NCBI RefSeq assembly: GCF_964204645.1 | Contig: NC_134025.1 | Span: forward strand, 21,732,001-21,796,000 | Origin: Tubulanus polymorphus | Taxonomy: Eukaryota; Nemertea; Palaeonemertea; Tubulaniformes; Tubulanidae | Length of the DNA stretch: 64,000 bases | Direction: 5' to 3' | In this document: one piece after another, positions 12,779 to 25,859 of the stretch | Layout: each line of letters opens with the position of its first letter | Position numbering within the stretch: the first letter of the stretch is position 1 | Translations under genes and position numbers: made by a program | The notes under the pieces: generated by a model | The model's database searches: none | Told to the model about the DNA's origin: nothing | Seen by the model: the letters and a program-made list of their open reading frames with translations, nothing else

Positions 12779-15700
12779 TTATTTAATCATTTTATTATTA
12801 ATCATTTTATTGAATTGGATCAGGTTGGATGGAAGATTGTTTATCTGAACCGGAACCGAATTTCCAGTTTCTAAGGTCTAAATATAAAATCTACTTCAAT
12901 ATTTAAGCTCCCTGCTTCATTGTTTAGAGGTTTGGTGGAGTTGTAAGGAACGCATTTTAAATAAATAGGCTTATGATAGGAAAACAAACATACATCACAA
13001 TATCTCCGTGAAAAAAATGATACAATTCGTCGAAACACTATACTCTTCCATTCCCTGTCTGCAAACATATCGTTGATAAGTTTAAAATATTAAAAAACGA
13101 ATTCTATTTCCCAAGAATCAAAATCAAAATACACGACGTTTCGAACTTTCACATCATCGTCAGATGTAATAAACTTCGTTTACCTATCTTTTGAATTCTG
13201 TGATGGGTTTTAAACTTATACTTATCGTCTTCACGTCAGAGTGTGTCTTTTCTAACGGAGTATATGGTTCTTTATTGCCTACGTGTATATACTTCAATAG
13301 ACATTGATTTGAAAAAAGATTTTCAACAAGAGGCTGTGCATCGTGTTCGTCGATTTCAAGTAGATCTCGCGTCTACCCGTGATTGAAGGAAACTGTTCAG
13401 AGATTCGGTCTCTCAGAAAGCTAAGCGATTTTGAATCACGTGAAATAAGATTTTCGACGTTAAACGTAACGGGAATAATATCACCGTAATTGGACGCTGT
13501 CTTATCGTCTGTACTGAACGAGGTATATACATCGAGAGGCGCAGTTGATTATCAGACGCCTGCAGGGTAGGCCCGGGGAATGTTAACAGATCGAAGCCCG
13601 CAGGGTCACACTGTCACGACGGCGCCGAACGTGAATAAATGGTAATTCTATTTAGACAGTTTCTGAAATAATTGTAATCCCTAAATTAGCATGACGAAGT
13701 TTGGATCATTATGGTTTATTGCCCTTCGCTTAAGCCGATTTATTTCAAATTCATTCCAATCTGTCCATATAGTACAGGTTTTTGAGCGAATTTAAAGGGT
13801 CTCCAGGGGGCTTGGGCCCCATTTTTGCAAAGACAACATTATTGCATGGTAATTCTGTTTTAGAATCACTTTAAATGGCCAGCAAATAGTCACTTTTTCA
13901 CATTTTCTTGGAGAGGGTCCCAAATCCCCCTATTAGACTTCGCACCATCGGCACTCACTCTTCGTGTACTACGATGTATATGCACCTAGACTTAGGAAGT
14001 TTTGCCCCCTCCCTTCTAAATTCCTGGAGCTCTATATTTCTTTTGTAACTAGGGTGTTTCATTGATTGATTAATCACGATTTTATTTGAATATTGTGTCC
14101 CTTACAAACCCAGCACTCCTGCCAGCAGCGAAAGGGGGTTGTTTTTGACTCGCAAATCGATGTACAGGAGTTGTGTGATCGGCGGTCGAATTGACAGACT
14201 TTTTTGTTTGAATTTTAAGTACAGAACTGTGGAAATTTCGGTTCCAATTCACGTTAACAATCTTCCAACCAGCCTGAACCGGCAAGCGACTGGTAAGTAG
14301 GGGAGAAATGCTGCCTATAAATATTCTCTGTTGAACACAGTTTACAGTCGAAGCGTGGTGTATAAATGAATATACCCCTGCACCATGCAAGCGTTGTGGC
14401 AAAGGCAAAAACTATGACTACCATCCAGACGAAAACATTTCCGTCCACCGGAAAATAGGTAAATTCGTGACGTCTATACAAGCGGTATGAAACTGAATAC
14501 CAACTTTCGACCAACTCGAGATATTTGATTCCTCGAAATTCCTCGTATTTACCACGAAATTCTCGGATCAGCCCTAACTTTATCACACCGATAATGAATG
14601 CTTCCTTTCCTGCGTATCCTATATATTCGTTTTACCATCCATCGCTTAAGTGGAGGTCCGGAATCATTGGACAGATAGTAATGATAATGAAAAAATACCC
14701 ATCAATGATGAACACGACTTCCCTTTTGGGTGATATTTCGGGCCAGTTTTTAACTTATTGTAGTCACCAAAATATTAGAAATCTCCCGCCAAAACATTCT
14801 AGTTCTAAGTGTTCCTCGAGGTTGCGCACACGTTTCGGTGTTTGATTAAAGAAATTAATGAAATTACTGACAGTTTTTCTCGAACATTCAACGCGATAAT
14901 AAAAGTCAACGAAATGTATGTGTAAAATGTTCAGCCATGGCTTGGTGACACTTCCGATGGCATATACGTACGTAATCAATTCGCATCAGTGACTGGCGGC
15001 GATTCGTTAGGTTGCCGGTTAGTAATTAACGTTATTCCGCGTATTAGAGATGTATTTCTGATGGGGTTGACCTATTGTTTTATTGGGAGCAGTACCCACG
15101 TAACGCGAAAATCCATCGCCGGTCGACGGAAGATAAAAGATTTTCAGCCGCATCGTATCAGCGCCTCGCTTCACGGTATTTAATCAGCGCGCCATCGCTC
15201 GCTTGCGCTAAACGAATAAATAAGCCAGAATTCAATATATCGCCTATATTTATTGTGTTTAAAGTGTATCTTTATCAAATAAATTTCAGTGCAATTTAAT
15301 AGCGCCGACTCGTGTCGATGTTGTCTTATTTCCAGGCAGGCAGTCATTAATGACTGACTGCGTACCGTATCTCTGTCGCCGAAACTTACATCTTATATAC
15401 CGGTATAATGTAGTTGTTTCATGATTCGGATTTCTGGATTTTTCTCATCAGTATCCGTTGCATTGCCAGGTAAGTCATGAGATGCTGCTGTGTGAACGTC
15501 TTCAGGTGCGCAACCTGAGATTGAACCAAAATCACTTAGAGGCCTTCGGAATGAATTGACATGAAATTATTGTTTAATGAATAACTGGGAACTAAAATAC
15601 ATTTCGTCTGCATTAACAATTTATGAGGACTATACAGTCTTTATCGATTTTTTAATAGCAAAATGTACTATCAATGCGAGCTGATCTAATATTTCTGGAA

Positions 15701-16633
15701 AACACAACCTATGACATATTCTTCAATTGCTAAAAGAATCGGTTAATATCATTTCAATTTTCAACTGATTTTTACCAGGGACTAATCCTAGTATGGAGGA
15801 AACGTGAAAATCAAACCGAACAAAAAATTTCGTGTGGTCACCATTCTTCAGTGTCATTTTAGACCGAAGAAGGGTGACGAAGAAGGGTTCTATTTCCTTA
15901 TTTTTGGTTCAGTTCAGGATCTTCACGTTTTATTACTGCATCATGGATATGGTAACTTCAAAGTAATACATCTAGGTTTCCTGTTTTCACGTTTACTTTC
16001 GAACTATTCTCGCCTGTAATAATTTTTTTCTGCGCATTTTTAGTATTATATTTGAATTATTCTTCGCGTGTGTCCGAATTTACGTTATTTGTTAATTTAA
16101 AAAAGCATTTATAGTCGAGAGGTATTTTGATTTTGGTTTTCGTAGATAGGTGACTGTCTATAACTCAATTGAAGAAAATTTAAATTTATTTTTTTTTTAA
16201 AGGCACATAGAAAAGAGTCGGAAACTTAAGTTTTTCTTCGTAAATATAAGGTTTTCTCAGGTGCGACGTGGATGTGAATTTTATAAAGCTCACCCATCTC
16301 TTGATAAAACCCGCTCTTATCTGTTTTTACGATATATCATTGTAATTCCCAAGTGTGAGAGAATAACGAATTTACAAAATTTGAACTTCACATCTATTAG
16401 AGCAATGTATACCTGATGAAAATGGCTGTTAGACTACAGCTGAGAAAAACGACGTGCAAATTCAACATATTCTATAGTTTCATTTGTCTTTTTGATTTAT
16501 TATGGCGACTGACAACATGAAAATCCATATATAATGTTTGAATGGTCATGTAATGAACTCCTAAATATCATATTATAATCAAGTACTGGATATTGTCTGT
16601 TGTTTTAATTTTCCAATGTTGTTTTAATTATCC

Positions 16634-16682
16634 AAGTCGGATGTTCGGATTCTGGTATTGCAGCATCCGAACATCCAACTTT
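16634..16682. repeat. 15-bp hairpin arms
   Basis: AAGTCGGATGTTCGGA and its near-exact reverse complement TCCGAACATCCAACTT flank a 17-base loop. No T-run follows that would suggest a terminator, which would in any case be unexpected in an animal genome. It is probably a relic of a foldback element. Confidence 0.7.
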
Positions 16683-17652
16683 TTTCAATTATAATAAAAT
16701 TCGTCATATGACAATCGTCACTGTTAAGTTCAGAAGAAGAGTGCAGTAGGAAAATGCCCGAAGCTAGGTAAAAGTTAGTTATGACGTTGCAAGTCTTTGG
16801 GGACGTGATTTGAGTAGACGTGACTAAGGAAATGGCCGTGGGCAAACTGACAACCAATCGGAGTCTCTTCACCGAACCTCTGTTTACGGCCCACAGAGCT
16901 GATCCAATTCTATCTTGCTGTTCACCCCCAAATATTGCATCAATACGGATAATTGGAAATATTCCGACGGTTCACAGCCGGGTACATTAGCCGACCGAAT
17001 TTCAGCTGCATTCTTAAATGAAATTAGTTGGTAGGACACGATGTGCTGCGTTATGTCGTGTTATCGAATGTATCGGTGGCCAAATTTAATGAAACATTCA
17101 TTTGGTGTAAAATTACCGCTGATTACCGCTTACCAAGGAAGTATCGATCTCGGCGAATGTGGTAGTCCCTCCTCCGACCGGCAACTACTCGTCGGCACGG
17201 CGGTATCGTCTCAACTTCCAAAACTTTTCGAAAAAGTTTAACACATACAGTTGACGGATTTTCTCAATGTAACGTATACGTTATCAATTGGAGAAATGAT
17301 AATATCTGATTCAGAGGGATGATTCAAATACATATAAATAGTAATTAATTCAACTCAATATCCTGATAACTGTACAATTCACAATATTCATAGATATCAT
17401 GCACGTGTATTAATTCTATATTCGAACAGTACCCTGGACAATCCATGTAAGATACTTGACCTTTAATCATTGCCGCAATGGCCAGTAGCTTACCAGTGCC
17501 TATATAAGCGCATACGTATACTCTTCCATCCACTCTCTCCCTCTCCCTCTCTTATCTGGACATTCATAGAATAAAGATCAATCGTCATATCATACTGCAA
17601 TAGTTACAGTCATTTGATACATCTGAGCTGGGAAACTGACGATTGGCGAATA

Positions 17653-17822
17653 AAGTAAAAACCCACAATAAAATGGAAAAAAACTATATAAGAGAATCTG
17701 ACGTTGCGACTCAATTCTATGAGCCATTGTCATTAACATTTGTCTAAATGGCACACAGAATGGAGTCAAAACGTCAGATTCTCTTGAAATTTTTTTTTCC
17801 ATCTTATTGTGGGTTTTCACTT
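17653..17822. mobile_element. MITE, foldback family A, copy 2
   Basis: Outer ends AGTAAAAACCCACAATAA and TTATTGTGGGTTTTCACTT are reverse complements, continuing inward through ATGGAAAAAA and AGAGAATCTGACGTT to CGACTCAAT, giving arms of about 75-80 bp. The inner words match the copy at 10,816-10,928. No coding capacity. Confidence 0.85.
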
Positions 17823-18287
17823 AAATTGATATCAGACAATCACTTGCCTATGGAAGCCAATGATATTGGTAAATCCAAAATCAAAATACAAAGAAATAGA
17901 TTAAAATAATAAAAAAAAAGTGTCGCAGAACATTCATTGTGGTTTTATGATACATACATGTAACAAAAGCATCAATAATTCTACTTGTCTGAAGATTCAT
18001 AGAAAGTGAAGTGAAATACAAAAATCATTTGCCAAATTCGCATGGTTGCCCAAGAAGCGGGGCCGGACGTGGGGGCGGCGGCGGCGGTCGGCACGGATGT
18101 GGGTGCGGGGTTCACAAACAATAGCACTAGTTCACACAAGGTCTCATTTTCCTGTCATGTCAATTATCATACTGCGCCAATCCCTGATTATCACTTCACT
18201 CAAATATTAACTCAAAACAATAAACAACATTTTTCATACGAGAGATAAGGACAAACGACGAAATTGACAAAATCTTATTCGCACCCA

Positions 18288-18459
18288 GGGCCAACTTCGG
18301 TTATCGGAGAGTTAGTCGATTATAGTCGAACTAAGTGAAACCGAATGTTAATTAGTCGGAACTATATTCTGGAAATATTTCGGAAATTAAGCGCATTCGG
18401 TTATTAGTTCCTTCCACTAGCAGACTAGATACGAAAACCGAATTTGGCGAATTTGGCCC
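18288..18459. mobile_element. MITE family B, copy 1
   Basis: Begins GGGCCAACTTCGGTTAT and ends CGAATTTGGCCC, with shared words TTAGTCGATTATAGTCGAACTAA and GAAACCGAAT. The same words occur in reverse orientation at 20,436-20,671, so the two are inverted copies of one family. No coding capacity. Confidence 0.7.
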
Positions 18460-20435
18460 TATGGCTGTCGTATATGGCAATGCAATGGCAGCGCCCTGAT
18501 GTAAATACTTTTCGTATATATCTTTTCTTATTTTAGAGAAACGAATGCCATCATTTCGTCGTATTTCTCGCTAATGATTACACTACAATCTAATAAATAA
18601 GTTGCGTATCTTGAACCGAGATAAAATATTTCATATGTATAAGGCTAGTAAAATTGATACTTGTTTCTAATTTCTGCTGAGCTTGACCCGGTCGGCCGCC
18701 TGCTTTTTTAAAATCATGATCAAGTTAACCATAACACACCCGGCAGCTCTAAAGAAATGAACTAATTACAAATTTCATTGCAGTTTTCAATATAATAACC
18801 CAGCCTATAAGGAGAAACCACTTTTCCTTTTTTACCATTAGAAATGAGACTATTTCTCATCTTCAAAATTCCTCAGGCCACTGTGATCAGACCATAGAAA
18901 ATTCGGAACGTTGCAATAATTTTCTATTTACTGCAATATCAAGTTTGATTCACAAAAACAAGAAATAACCAATCGAAGTGACGGCATGACGTATTCTTTT
19001 ACGTGTTTCTTATACAATTAGGCCAGCCTACCTGTACACATGTATAAAAGTGGTCGGTCTCAACATCAAACAGATTTTCTTTTTATTTGGTCCTAAGTGT
19101 CAACATCAGAATCTCTTAGAATCTTTAAAAAAAGGCAATCATGTCGAGTGTTTCTGTAATGTTCATACAATCCCACAAAAAGGTTTGTTTAGATACTGCA
19201 TAGCTTTTGGTGAATCCATGGACTATAACACGTCTTAGAGACCATGGTGGAACGCTATGTCCGTGTTGAGACGATCCCACCCTGATATAACGAGAAAGAT
19301 GAAGTTTCCTTTAAGCTAATAATTCATTGATTTGAAGTTTCTACTGTAACCTAATAGTCATTATCAGGATTCTCGAAATCAACTTTTTGTCACATTAATG
19401 CGGAATTTTCTAAATTTCCTACTTCACAATTCATGCAGTATTATACATTTTTCTCTTTTATTGCACAATTTTGTTATAAACTCGATTGTCATAAATCTTT
19501 AAAATCATAGCTTTTTGTTATTCGACTAATACGTTCCGACGTAAACACATTTAGTTAGAAAAGTTAGCAGCTTTTTGTGCGCGCCGTGTTGGTGGTAATA
19601 ACTTTATAAGCAACGAATCAAGCGATACCATCAGCTAAGAGCCGAATGTTTTGAAGGATGCTAATTGCGTTAACTACAAAGCAAGTCATATCTCCAGCCG
19701 AATATGACCCTCGATTCGGATTGAGAACTAAACACGAAAAACAATCAACATCAAACGAAGATGATTCGATTGATTCATTCCTTATCATTATACCAAATTA
19801 TAAGCGTCGAGTGTGTACATTAGGTTTTAGGGTATAAGCGCAGCTTACGCGTAAACAAATCCGATCAGATTTCGTGCCGTATTCGATGTCAGTTTTGTAG
19901 GTAAGAATAGTCCTGGTAATGATGACCCATATCAGAACAGCGACAACAGGCCCGTGCCGAGCATCTTGAGGGGCGGGTCTATTTTAAGAAAATGGGCACT
20001 TTTTCACTGTAAAAAGGGGCACTTTCCTATTGAAAAAGGACAGACTGAAATATTTACCTGAACAAATCATTTGAGAACGGATTAATTTTCAAATTCGAAA
20101 AAAACATGAAAATTGTATCCAAACTTCGAAAAATCTTTACCCGAATTTGTTAACACTGACGTTTAGAAGGGCACTTTGAAAATTTCAGGGGCTTCGTTTG
20201 CTACCCCCGGACCCATATAAGACATAAGACTTCCCTCTAATTTCTCAGGTGATTCACATTATTATGTGTTAAGCATTATCTATCAGATCCTATTACCCGT
20301 GCGAGATAGGGTGCGTATAACAGAGATCATTTAGGGTTTTCTATTCATGTAACGATTTTATTAGAAGTGGCAGCGAGATTTACGCGCGCTCGCCGGGGTT
20401 CGAACCCCGGTCTCGTGAGCGTTAACCAGTAGACA

Positions 20436-20671
20436 AGGCCGACTTCGGTTTTCGTAGCTAGTCGACTAGTGGTCGGAACTAATAACCGAACACACTATAG
20501 TTCGGACGTAACGTATTTCACAGTGTCGGCCATCTTTAACCTAGGTCCGAACTGTAGCGACCGTGCTTAATTGCGTGGTCGACCATTTCCGGACTATAGT
20601 TCCGACTAACGGACATTCGGTTTCATTTAGTTCGACTATAATCGACTAACTCAGATAACCGAAGGTGGCCC
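20436..20671. mobile_element. MITE family B, copy 2 (inverted)
   Basis: Begins AAGGCCGACTTCGGTTTTCG and ends GATAACCGAAGGTGGCCC. The right half (TTTAGTTCGACTATAATCGACTAA) is the reverse complement of the left half of the copy at 18,288-18,459. A CCGGGGTTCGAACCCCGG palindrome, resembling a tRNA T-arm/B-box, lies just outside the left end at 20,394-20,411. Confidence 0.7.
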
Positions 20672-22785
20672 AAGTAGAACTGGTCGGCTCGGTCAGTGGT
20701 TATAAAGCTATTGGTCGTAATTGCGTAACAGCTGTTAACGCAAGCGAAATAATCGTTTAGATATAGATTTTTCGTCATTTTCTTTACGTGTATTATTACG
20801 TGTATCTATACGAAATCTTGTTCGACAACGGCATCTGCAACGGTTATCACTCCCCCGAGGCGCAAGAGACAATCATCTATCAAACCGCAACATAGCCGCG
20901 GAGAATCATTAGCCTTCCCTGTCATAACTACCGAATATTCCTGCTAACGTTATATCGCAAATTGTAAATTTAAACAACTTTGCGACGCCCGGTAATCGAA
21001 AGATATGCATAACAACGATGTCCCTGAGACACGATCCGCGATTATCATTTCATAATATACAATTGAGTTATCGGTTCATTATTTTTGATCTTCGCACGCG
21101 TAATGGAGTTTTACGTACGGTAAATCGTCCCATAGTTTAGCGAGCGGGCGATAGATATGATTCGGGGGCAATACGACACGGTGATAAATTGAAGGCGATT
21201 CGCTAACGGCGCTTAAATTCTACGCGGCGTGTCGATGCAGGGAGGTGCTGGAGAAAAACGACTTCGATATATGCTGACATGATAATATATTCACACCGTC
21301 GCCTTCCGGTAGAAGAACTACGCACGTGTTAGGAGGGCTCAATATTTTTCTACCCGAGTAGACGTTTATTTAGGATATGGGAAAAACAACAGGGGCGGAT
21401 ATAGGATTTCTTTAAAGGGGGTTGCAGAAAAAATGGGCAACCACTCTTAGCACAAAGGATTAGTCGGGGGTTCTTTGAAGAAACCTTGGGTTCTTGGGTC
21501 TCCAGCAATATATATAAGTTGTAGATTGGGGTTCTTCGAGACATTAAGGTTCTTGACAAAATCTCTTTCTATGGAATTGTTCTTCAAAGAACCTTTACCA
21601 GGAGGTCTTTAAGGAACCCTACATGGCCAAGATCCAAGCGACGTAAAGCCAAAACAATAGATAGAATGTTCATTGAAGTGCCTGCAAGGGTTCGCCCTGG
21701 GAAGCAAGCCGAAGAAGCCCTAAAGGTTCTACGGAAGAACCCTTTGTTCTGAGAGTGTACTTCATAACCAAAAATCCAGACTTATTTTGGTGTTTTTCAG
21801 CGCATTTGATCTCATTATCAACTTGCAAACTATAAAAAATGTATTAAAAACAAGAAAAAAGTTCAGAAATTTCAGTTGGTTCGCACCCCTCTTGATCCGT
21901 CCCTGAACAATGCACTTTTGAAGATCAATCAACAGGTCAAATGACAATCGTCTATATTTAGAAAATAGCGGTCTTTCTTCATTTTCATTTATCCCTTCTT
22001 GTTGTTTTCTCTTTCGGGACCGGGGCTCGAGAATATCATTGAAACGGCTTCTGATCGGGGTCCCATTCCCAAAATTGCTTCGTTGCGTTTCTTTCATCTA
22101 ATCTATATGTTCCACTGTTTTATCATTCGTTTTACATCGTGTATTGTGGTCGGTTCGTACAGCAGAAATAATTTGAAAAATTAGAATGATTTGAGAAAGA
22201 TTGCGGTAAACCTCGACTAACTCGGATAAATTTTCTGGATAAGTCGGTCCGAATTAAGCTAAATCCGACTTAGATATGAAAAAGACTCTAGGAAGTCAGA
22301 AAAAAATGATTTCGTTTTTGTACGAGTTAGTCAAAAGTCTCATTTGGCCATGTCCGCGAAGAAGATGTGGTTCGATGTAGTTGCAAGTTTGTTGATGATT
22401 GAATAATGACGCAGCGAAAGTACCTTTATCTCTCGTGAAATAAGCGTGTCACCACAGACCTCTTAAATTCAATATCTTGATAAATATCAGTGATGTTATT
22501 TGTCCTCCATTATATCTAATTCCGATTCGTTTTTTGTTTCTCCTCAAAAATTCACCGCCATTTCTCGTATCGCATCATTTTTACGATGGTACAATCGTTG
22601 GACATACGAACAATCAATTCGTGTAGTTTATCTACGTGATACCAGAATGAGCCGCCGCCTTTCCCATTAATCGTTGGACCTATTCTACGCGCTCGATTCC
22701 TCCTTAATTTCTAGTATATAATCGCAATCCTGTTCATAATCATGCGTACTATGAAAATTGTAAACAATTCTTAAAGTTTGGTTAC
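20672..22785. other. no supported gene
   Basis: 20,800-21,300 is relatively CpG-rich and GC-richer than its flanks but has no open exon I can support. At 21,540-21,750 the words AAGAACC/GGTTCTT recur many times, like a degenerate repeat. A minus-strand frame at 22,097-21,900 (MKETQRSNFGNG...) is basic and protein-like, but it runs into repeat sequence and has no clear splice boundary. Confidence 0.4.
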
Positions 22786-22965
22786 CTTACAGTTTGCGCC
22801 GTTCTGTTGCGAGAGAACGAAGTCGATGGAAGCGCCAACCGGAAATGGGACCGGAGATTCAGATGCGCTGATGACGCTGTTTATCGGGTGGTTGTCGACG
22901 TTTGGAAAAAGGGATTCGGTAACGAAGTTTTCATCATTAGGCAAATAGGTTATTGGCAATCTGTG
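22786..22965 (-). CDS. isolated 60-codon exon candidate
   Basis: On the minus strand an acceptor (AATTCCAG) precedes 22965 and a donor (TGTAAG|GTAACC) follows 22786. The 180-nt segment between is open in phase 0 and 60 codons long, with balanced composition: HRLPITYLPNDENF at the start and GASIDFVLSQQNGANCK at the end. It looks like an extracellular-type sequence with a single Cys, but I do not recognise a domain. Neighbouring exons were not found, so the parent gene is unknown. The alternative is a chance frame. Confidence 0.35.
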
Positions 22966-23416
22966 CTGGAATTACGGGTGTAATAGAGCGTTATAGACGG
23001 ATAGAGCGGTGGCCCGTAGCTGCGGGCTAAAATCAAAGCTGGGCTGGGCTAATATTATAACGTTCTCGCGGTGCCGTCGCATTGACGCTCGTGTTTGTTC
23101 AAATTACCCACATCAAACAAATCAGCGTCTCTCTACAAGTCGGCCGTCGTTGGCGAGCTTATCCAATTTGGCGAGAAATTTGAACTTAAATTGCAGAAAA
23201 TTGCCGCAATCAGAGAAATTGTGCTGGCCACGTACTCGTAATTACGACCGGGTAGAGTTTATTAGCGCGAAGAAAAGTTTTAATGCGCATCGGCCTGCTC
23301 TTCATTATGCCGGCCATTATTCCAACGTCGGTGTAGTACCCTCCTCGAGTTTGTATAAAATCTATCGTTCGGGCAGGTAATGCAAATAAGAGGATGGCAC
23401 GTATATATTACACGTG

Positions 23417-23697
23417 AGAAATCCGACAATAATCCAGCCAAAGATGTAGAGTTCCTTTAGTAACAGAGTATATATTTTTTTGAGGCTCAGCGTCTCGGCT
23501 AAGAATAGCCATCATCAGGCGTACTGATACAGAATAAGTTTACAGGATTCACATTCTTGAAAAAGTATCTTTTGAATCTATTCTGTACTCATGCGCCTGA
23601 TAATGGTTATTGTCTTTAGCCGATACGTTGAGCCTCAAAATATGCTCTTTTACCATTGAACTTTATATCTTTCGCTGATTTATTGCAGGATTTCTTT
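23417..23697. mobile_element. MITE/foldback with roughly 90-bp arms
   Basis: The left end AGAAATCCGACAATAATCC and the right end (reverse complement AAAGAAATCCTGCAATAAATC) match. The match continues inward through AAAGATGTAGAGTTC and TTTGAGGCTCA to CATCATCAGGCG, paired with CGCCTGATAATGG. The spacer is about 60-70 bp. No coding capacity. Confidence 0.8.
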
Positions 23698-24464
23698 GGT
23701 ATATTCGTATATTCATCTTACACGATATTGTGTAATTATCTCGACGTGTTTTCGTAATGGATTCTGTGTCTGTTGTCAATAATGTACATGATAAACTGTG
23801 AATGGACATATTATCATCTTTAGACAAAAAGGTAGACAAATAGTATTAATCTTAGCGACTCGCATATTGCACCCTAAGATTTACAAATTCTACACCTTAC
23901 CACGATAATCGAAATTCTACAAGATAAGAAAACAACGTCAGACACCCTGCGCATCCTAACCGTATTGAGGAGAGTATTAACGATATCTTAAAAAAAATAC
24001 CTCGTCAAAAACTTGACGTATAGGGAAAATAAAACAATTCATCAAAATGTGAACTAGTCATTCATTCAATCATTGAGAAGACATTCGTAACATGAACTTC
24101 TGGAATTTATCGTCAACAAAGAATTTGAAGTTTTCTACCATGTATACCAATCTCACTTCAGTGAAAAATAAATGTTTACCGGATATCTTAAAATATAGAC
24201 CTATTGTTCATGGGTAATCTGGTTTTTGGAGAGCCAGGGTCGATTGGCCATGAGGTGTGAGCTTCTAACACGTGTAGGCAACGAAAAAAGAAACATTTTT
24301 CCATGGCCCGAATCAGCCACCCACCATGAACTAAACGCCAGTTTATTGTTCACCACACATTCTTTGAGCGAAAGTGAAGTAATTGATTCGGGTTTTGGCA
24401 ATCAAACAAACATCCAGTTCTACGCTGCACCTATTCCCTCTTATTCCAAATATTAGCTCTAGTT

Positions 24465-24663
24465 ATGAATCTAGTTTTTCCATCGCGTCTAGGAATCCGA
24501 AGGCGACTTCGGAAACTGCGCCACCTCTTTGTAGTTGCATCCCTTGTTTCCATTCCGATTCTGCTGTCATCTAACGGCGAATCGACTCGAACGGCCGAGT
24601 CATTGTTGAGGCAGAGCGGCAGACGCGATCAATCGATACATCAGCTATAGCCCGGATGAAACG
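24465..24663 (+). other. possible upstream exon of MCFD2 (non-coding or uORF)
   Basis: A consensus donor (GATGAAACG|GTAAGC) stands at 24663, and the first MCFD2 coding exon begins directly after an acceptor at 25859, so an upstream exon is required. This segment is GC-richer than its flanks. It contains a 61-codon frame (24465-24650) with a basic start and a hydrophobic core, but the frame stops 13 bases before the donor, so it cannot be fused to MCFD2. Treat it as a candidate 5' UTR exon with an upstream ORF. Transcript data would decide. Confidence 0.3.
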
Positions 24664-25859
24664 GTAAGCATTTTTATCCTCTTCATCTCATGTTTCAGTT
24701 ATTATCGTAGCTAGCTGTACGTCATGGTTGAGCATTCGATTGAAAAAGTGTTGAGATTGAAAGATCGCAGCCGCATGAGAACCAATCGGACATCGAAATG
24801 CCACAGAGACAATGGTTGAATACAGCATATAACTGTAATCAGTTACTTATTCAATTCTTTTTGGAACATTGCGTATATTAATGTTTGAAAAATAATTCAA
24901 TTACTCGTTATGAATATTGAAAATTCATAACATGTTGAAGAAAATGTAAATTTACGACGAATGTATCAGTGACTATGATCACCAGACAAGGGAAAGCTAT
25001 CGATACAATCTAACCGAGAGGGTCGGCGCTTGTTGGCGAGATTTCTCTGAAAGAAAACGGGCAGGAATTGTCATTCAGTCCGACTTAAGAAGGATTTGGA
25101 GTTCGATTTATTTCAGCTTAAAACCTTACACTAATAAAGTAAGGCTCTAAGCCGAAATATTTACACTAAATGGCGATGACTTCAGAACGCGACGTGTAAA
25201 TAGAGTACACAACTCACAAGCCGTTTTAATGCTGATGATGTCCGTAACCATGGTTACGACGTATCCCGTGACGTTATCCGCGCAAATTGTATGCACGTTA
25301 GAACAACGTCTGACTTCAATTCAATCGGCATCGCTCTCGTGTAGCCGCGAGTAACTATTATCAGAAATATAAGCGAGGGACACGATATTAAATAGTCATA
25401 AGCGATAAAGAGGAGTTCAGATATTTCCATGCCAGAGAAACCCACCCATTCAATATTACGAGGATGAACTGAAGTCCGTACAAAATGAAACGAGGTGGCC
25501 ACCTTATCCCACCCCACCCCCCCCCCCCGTTTACAAATTCCCTGCCCTGAATCTTTAAGGTGAATGGAGAATTGTTTGGTTTAAAATATTACAATTCATT
25601 CGATCTTCATAAGTCACATATTGATAAATTAATGTCTTTTGAATATCCAAATTCCAATGCATATTCCATTTGCAATTCCCAGAGTTTCCCAGAGGTTTTT
25701 GCAAAAAAATTGTCAAATTCCGTCAAATTTTTCCCAGATCTGTTCTGATTCCCGAGTTTTCCAGGTTTTACAGGTCAATGGCCACCCGATGAAATACGAA
25801 GTACTAACTGAACGAAGTCAAAATCTAACTGCCCCTTTCACTTCTTACTTTGATCACAG

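Larger units (their letters stand above)
11848..17652. other. gene-poor stretch with simple repeats
   Basis: No supported gene. It holds the polypyrimidine tract at about 12,619-12,778. A transposon-like fragment at about 13,100-13,170 has an ACGACGTTTCGAAC...CATCATCGTCAGATG motif, a word pair common at MITE ends. A hairpin lies at 16,634-16,682. The open frames around 14,080-14,850 overlap on both strands and lack convincing splice context. Confidence 0.5.

Noticed and set aside
12587-12874. 95-codon Ser-Leu-Pro-rich frame
   Set aside because: A translation of the CCCT polypyrimidine tract.
20394-20411. tRNA gene suggested by CCGGGGTTCGAACCCCGG
   Set aside because: The T-arm-like palindrome is present, but I see no acceptor stem, D arm or anticodon arm at the right spacing on either strand. 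At most it is a SINE or tRNA fragment.
21762-22097. 111-codon minus-strand frame (MKETQRSNFGNG...)
   Set aside because: The first 60 codons look protein-like, but the rest is repeat-like sequence after GGACGGATCAAG. No splice sites or homology that I can state.
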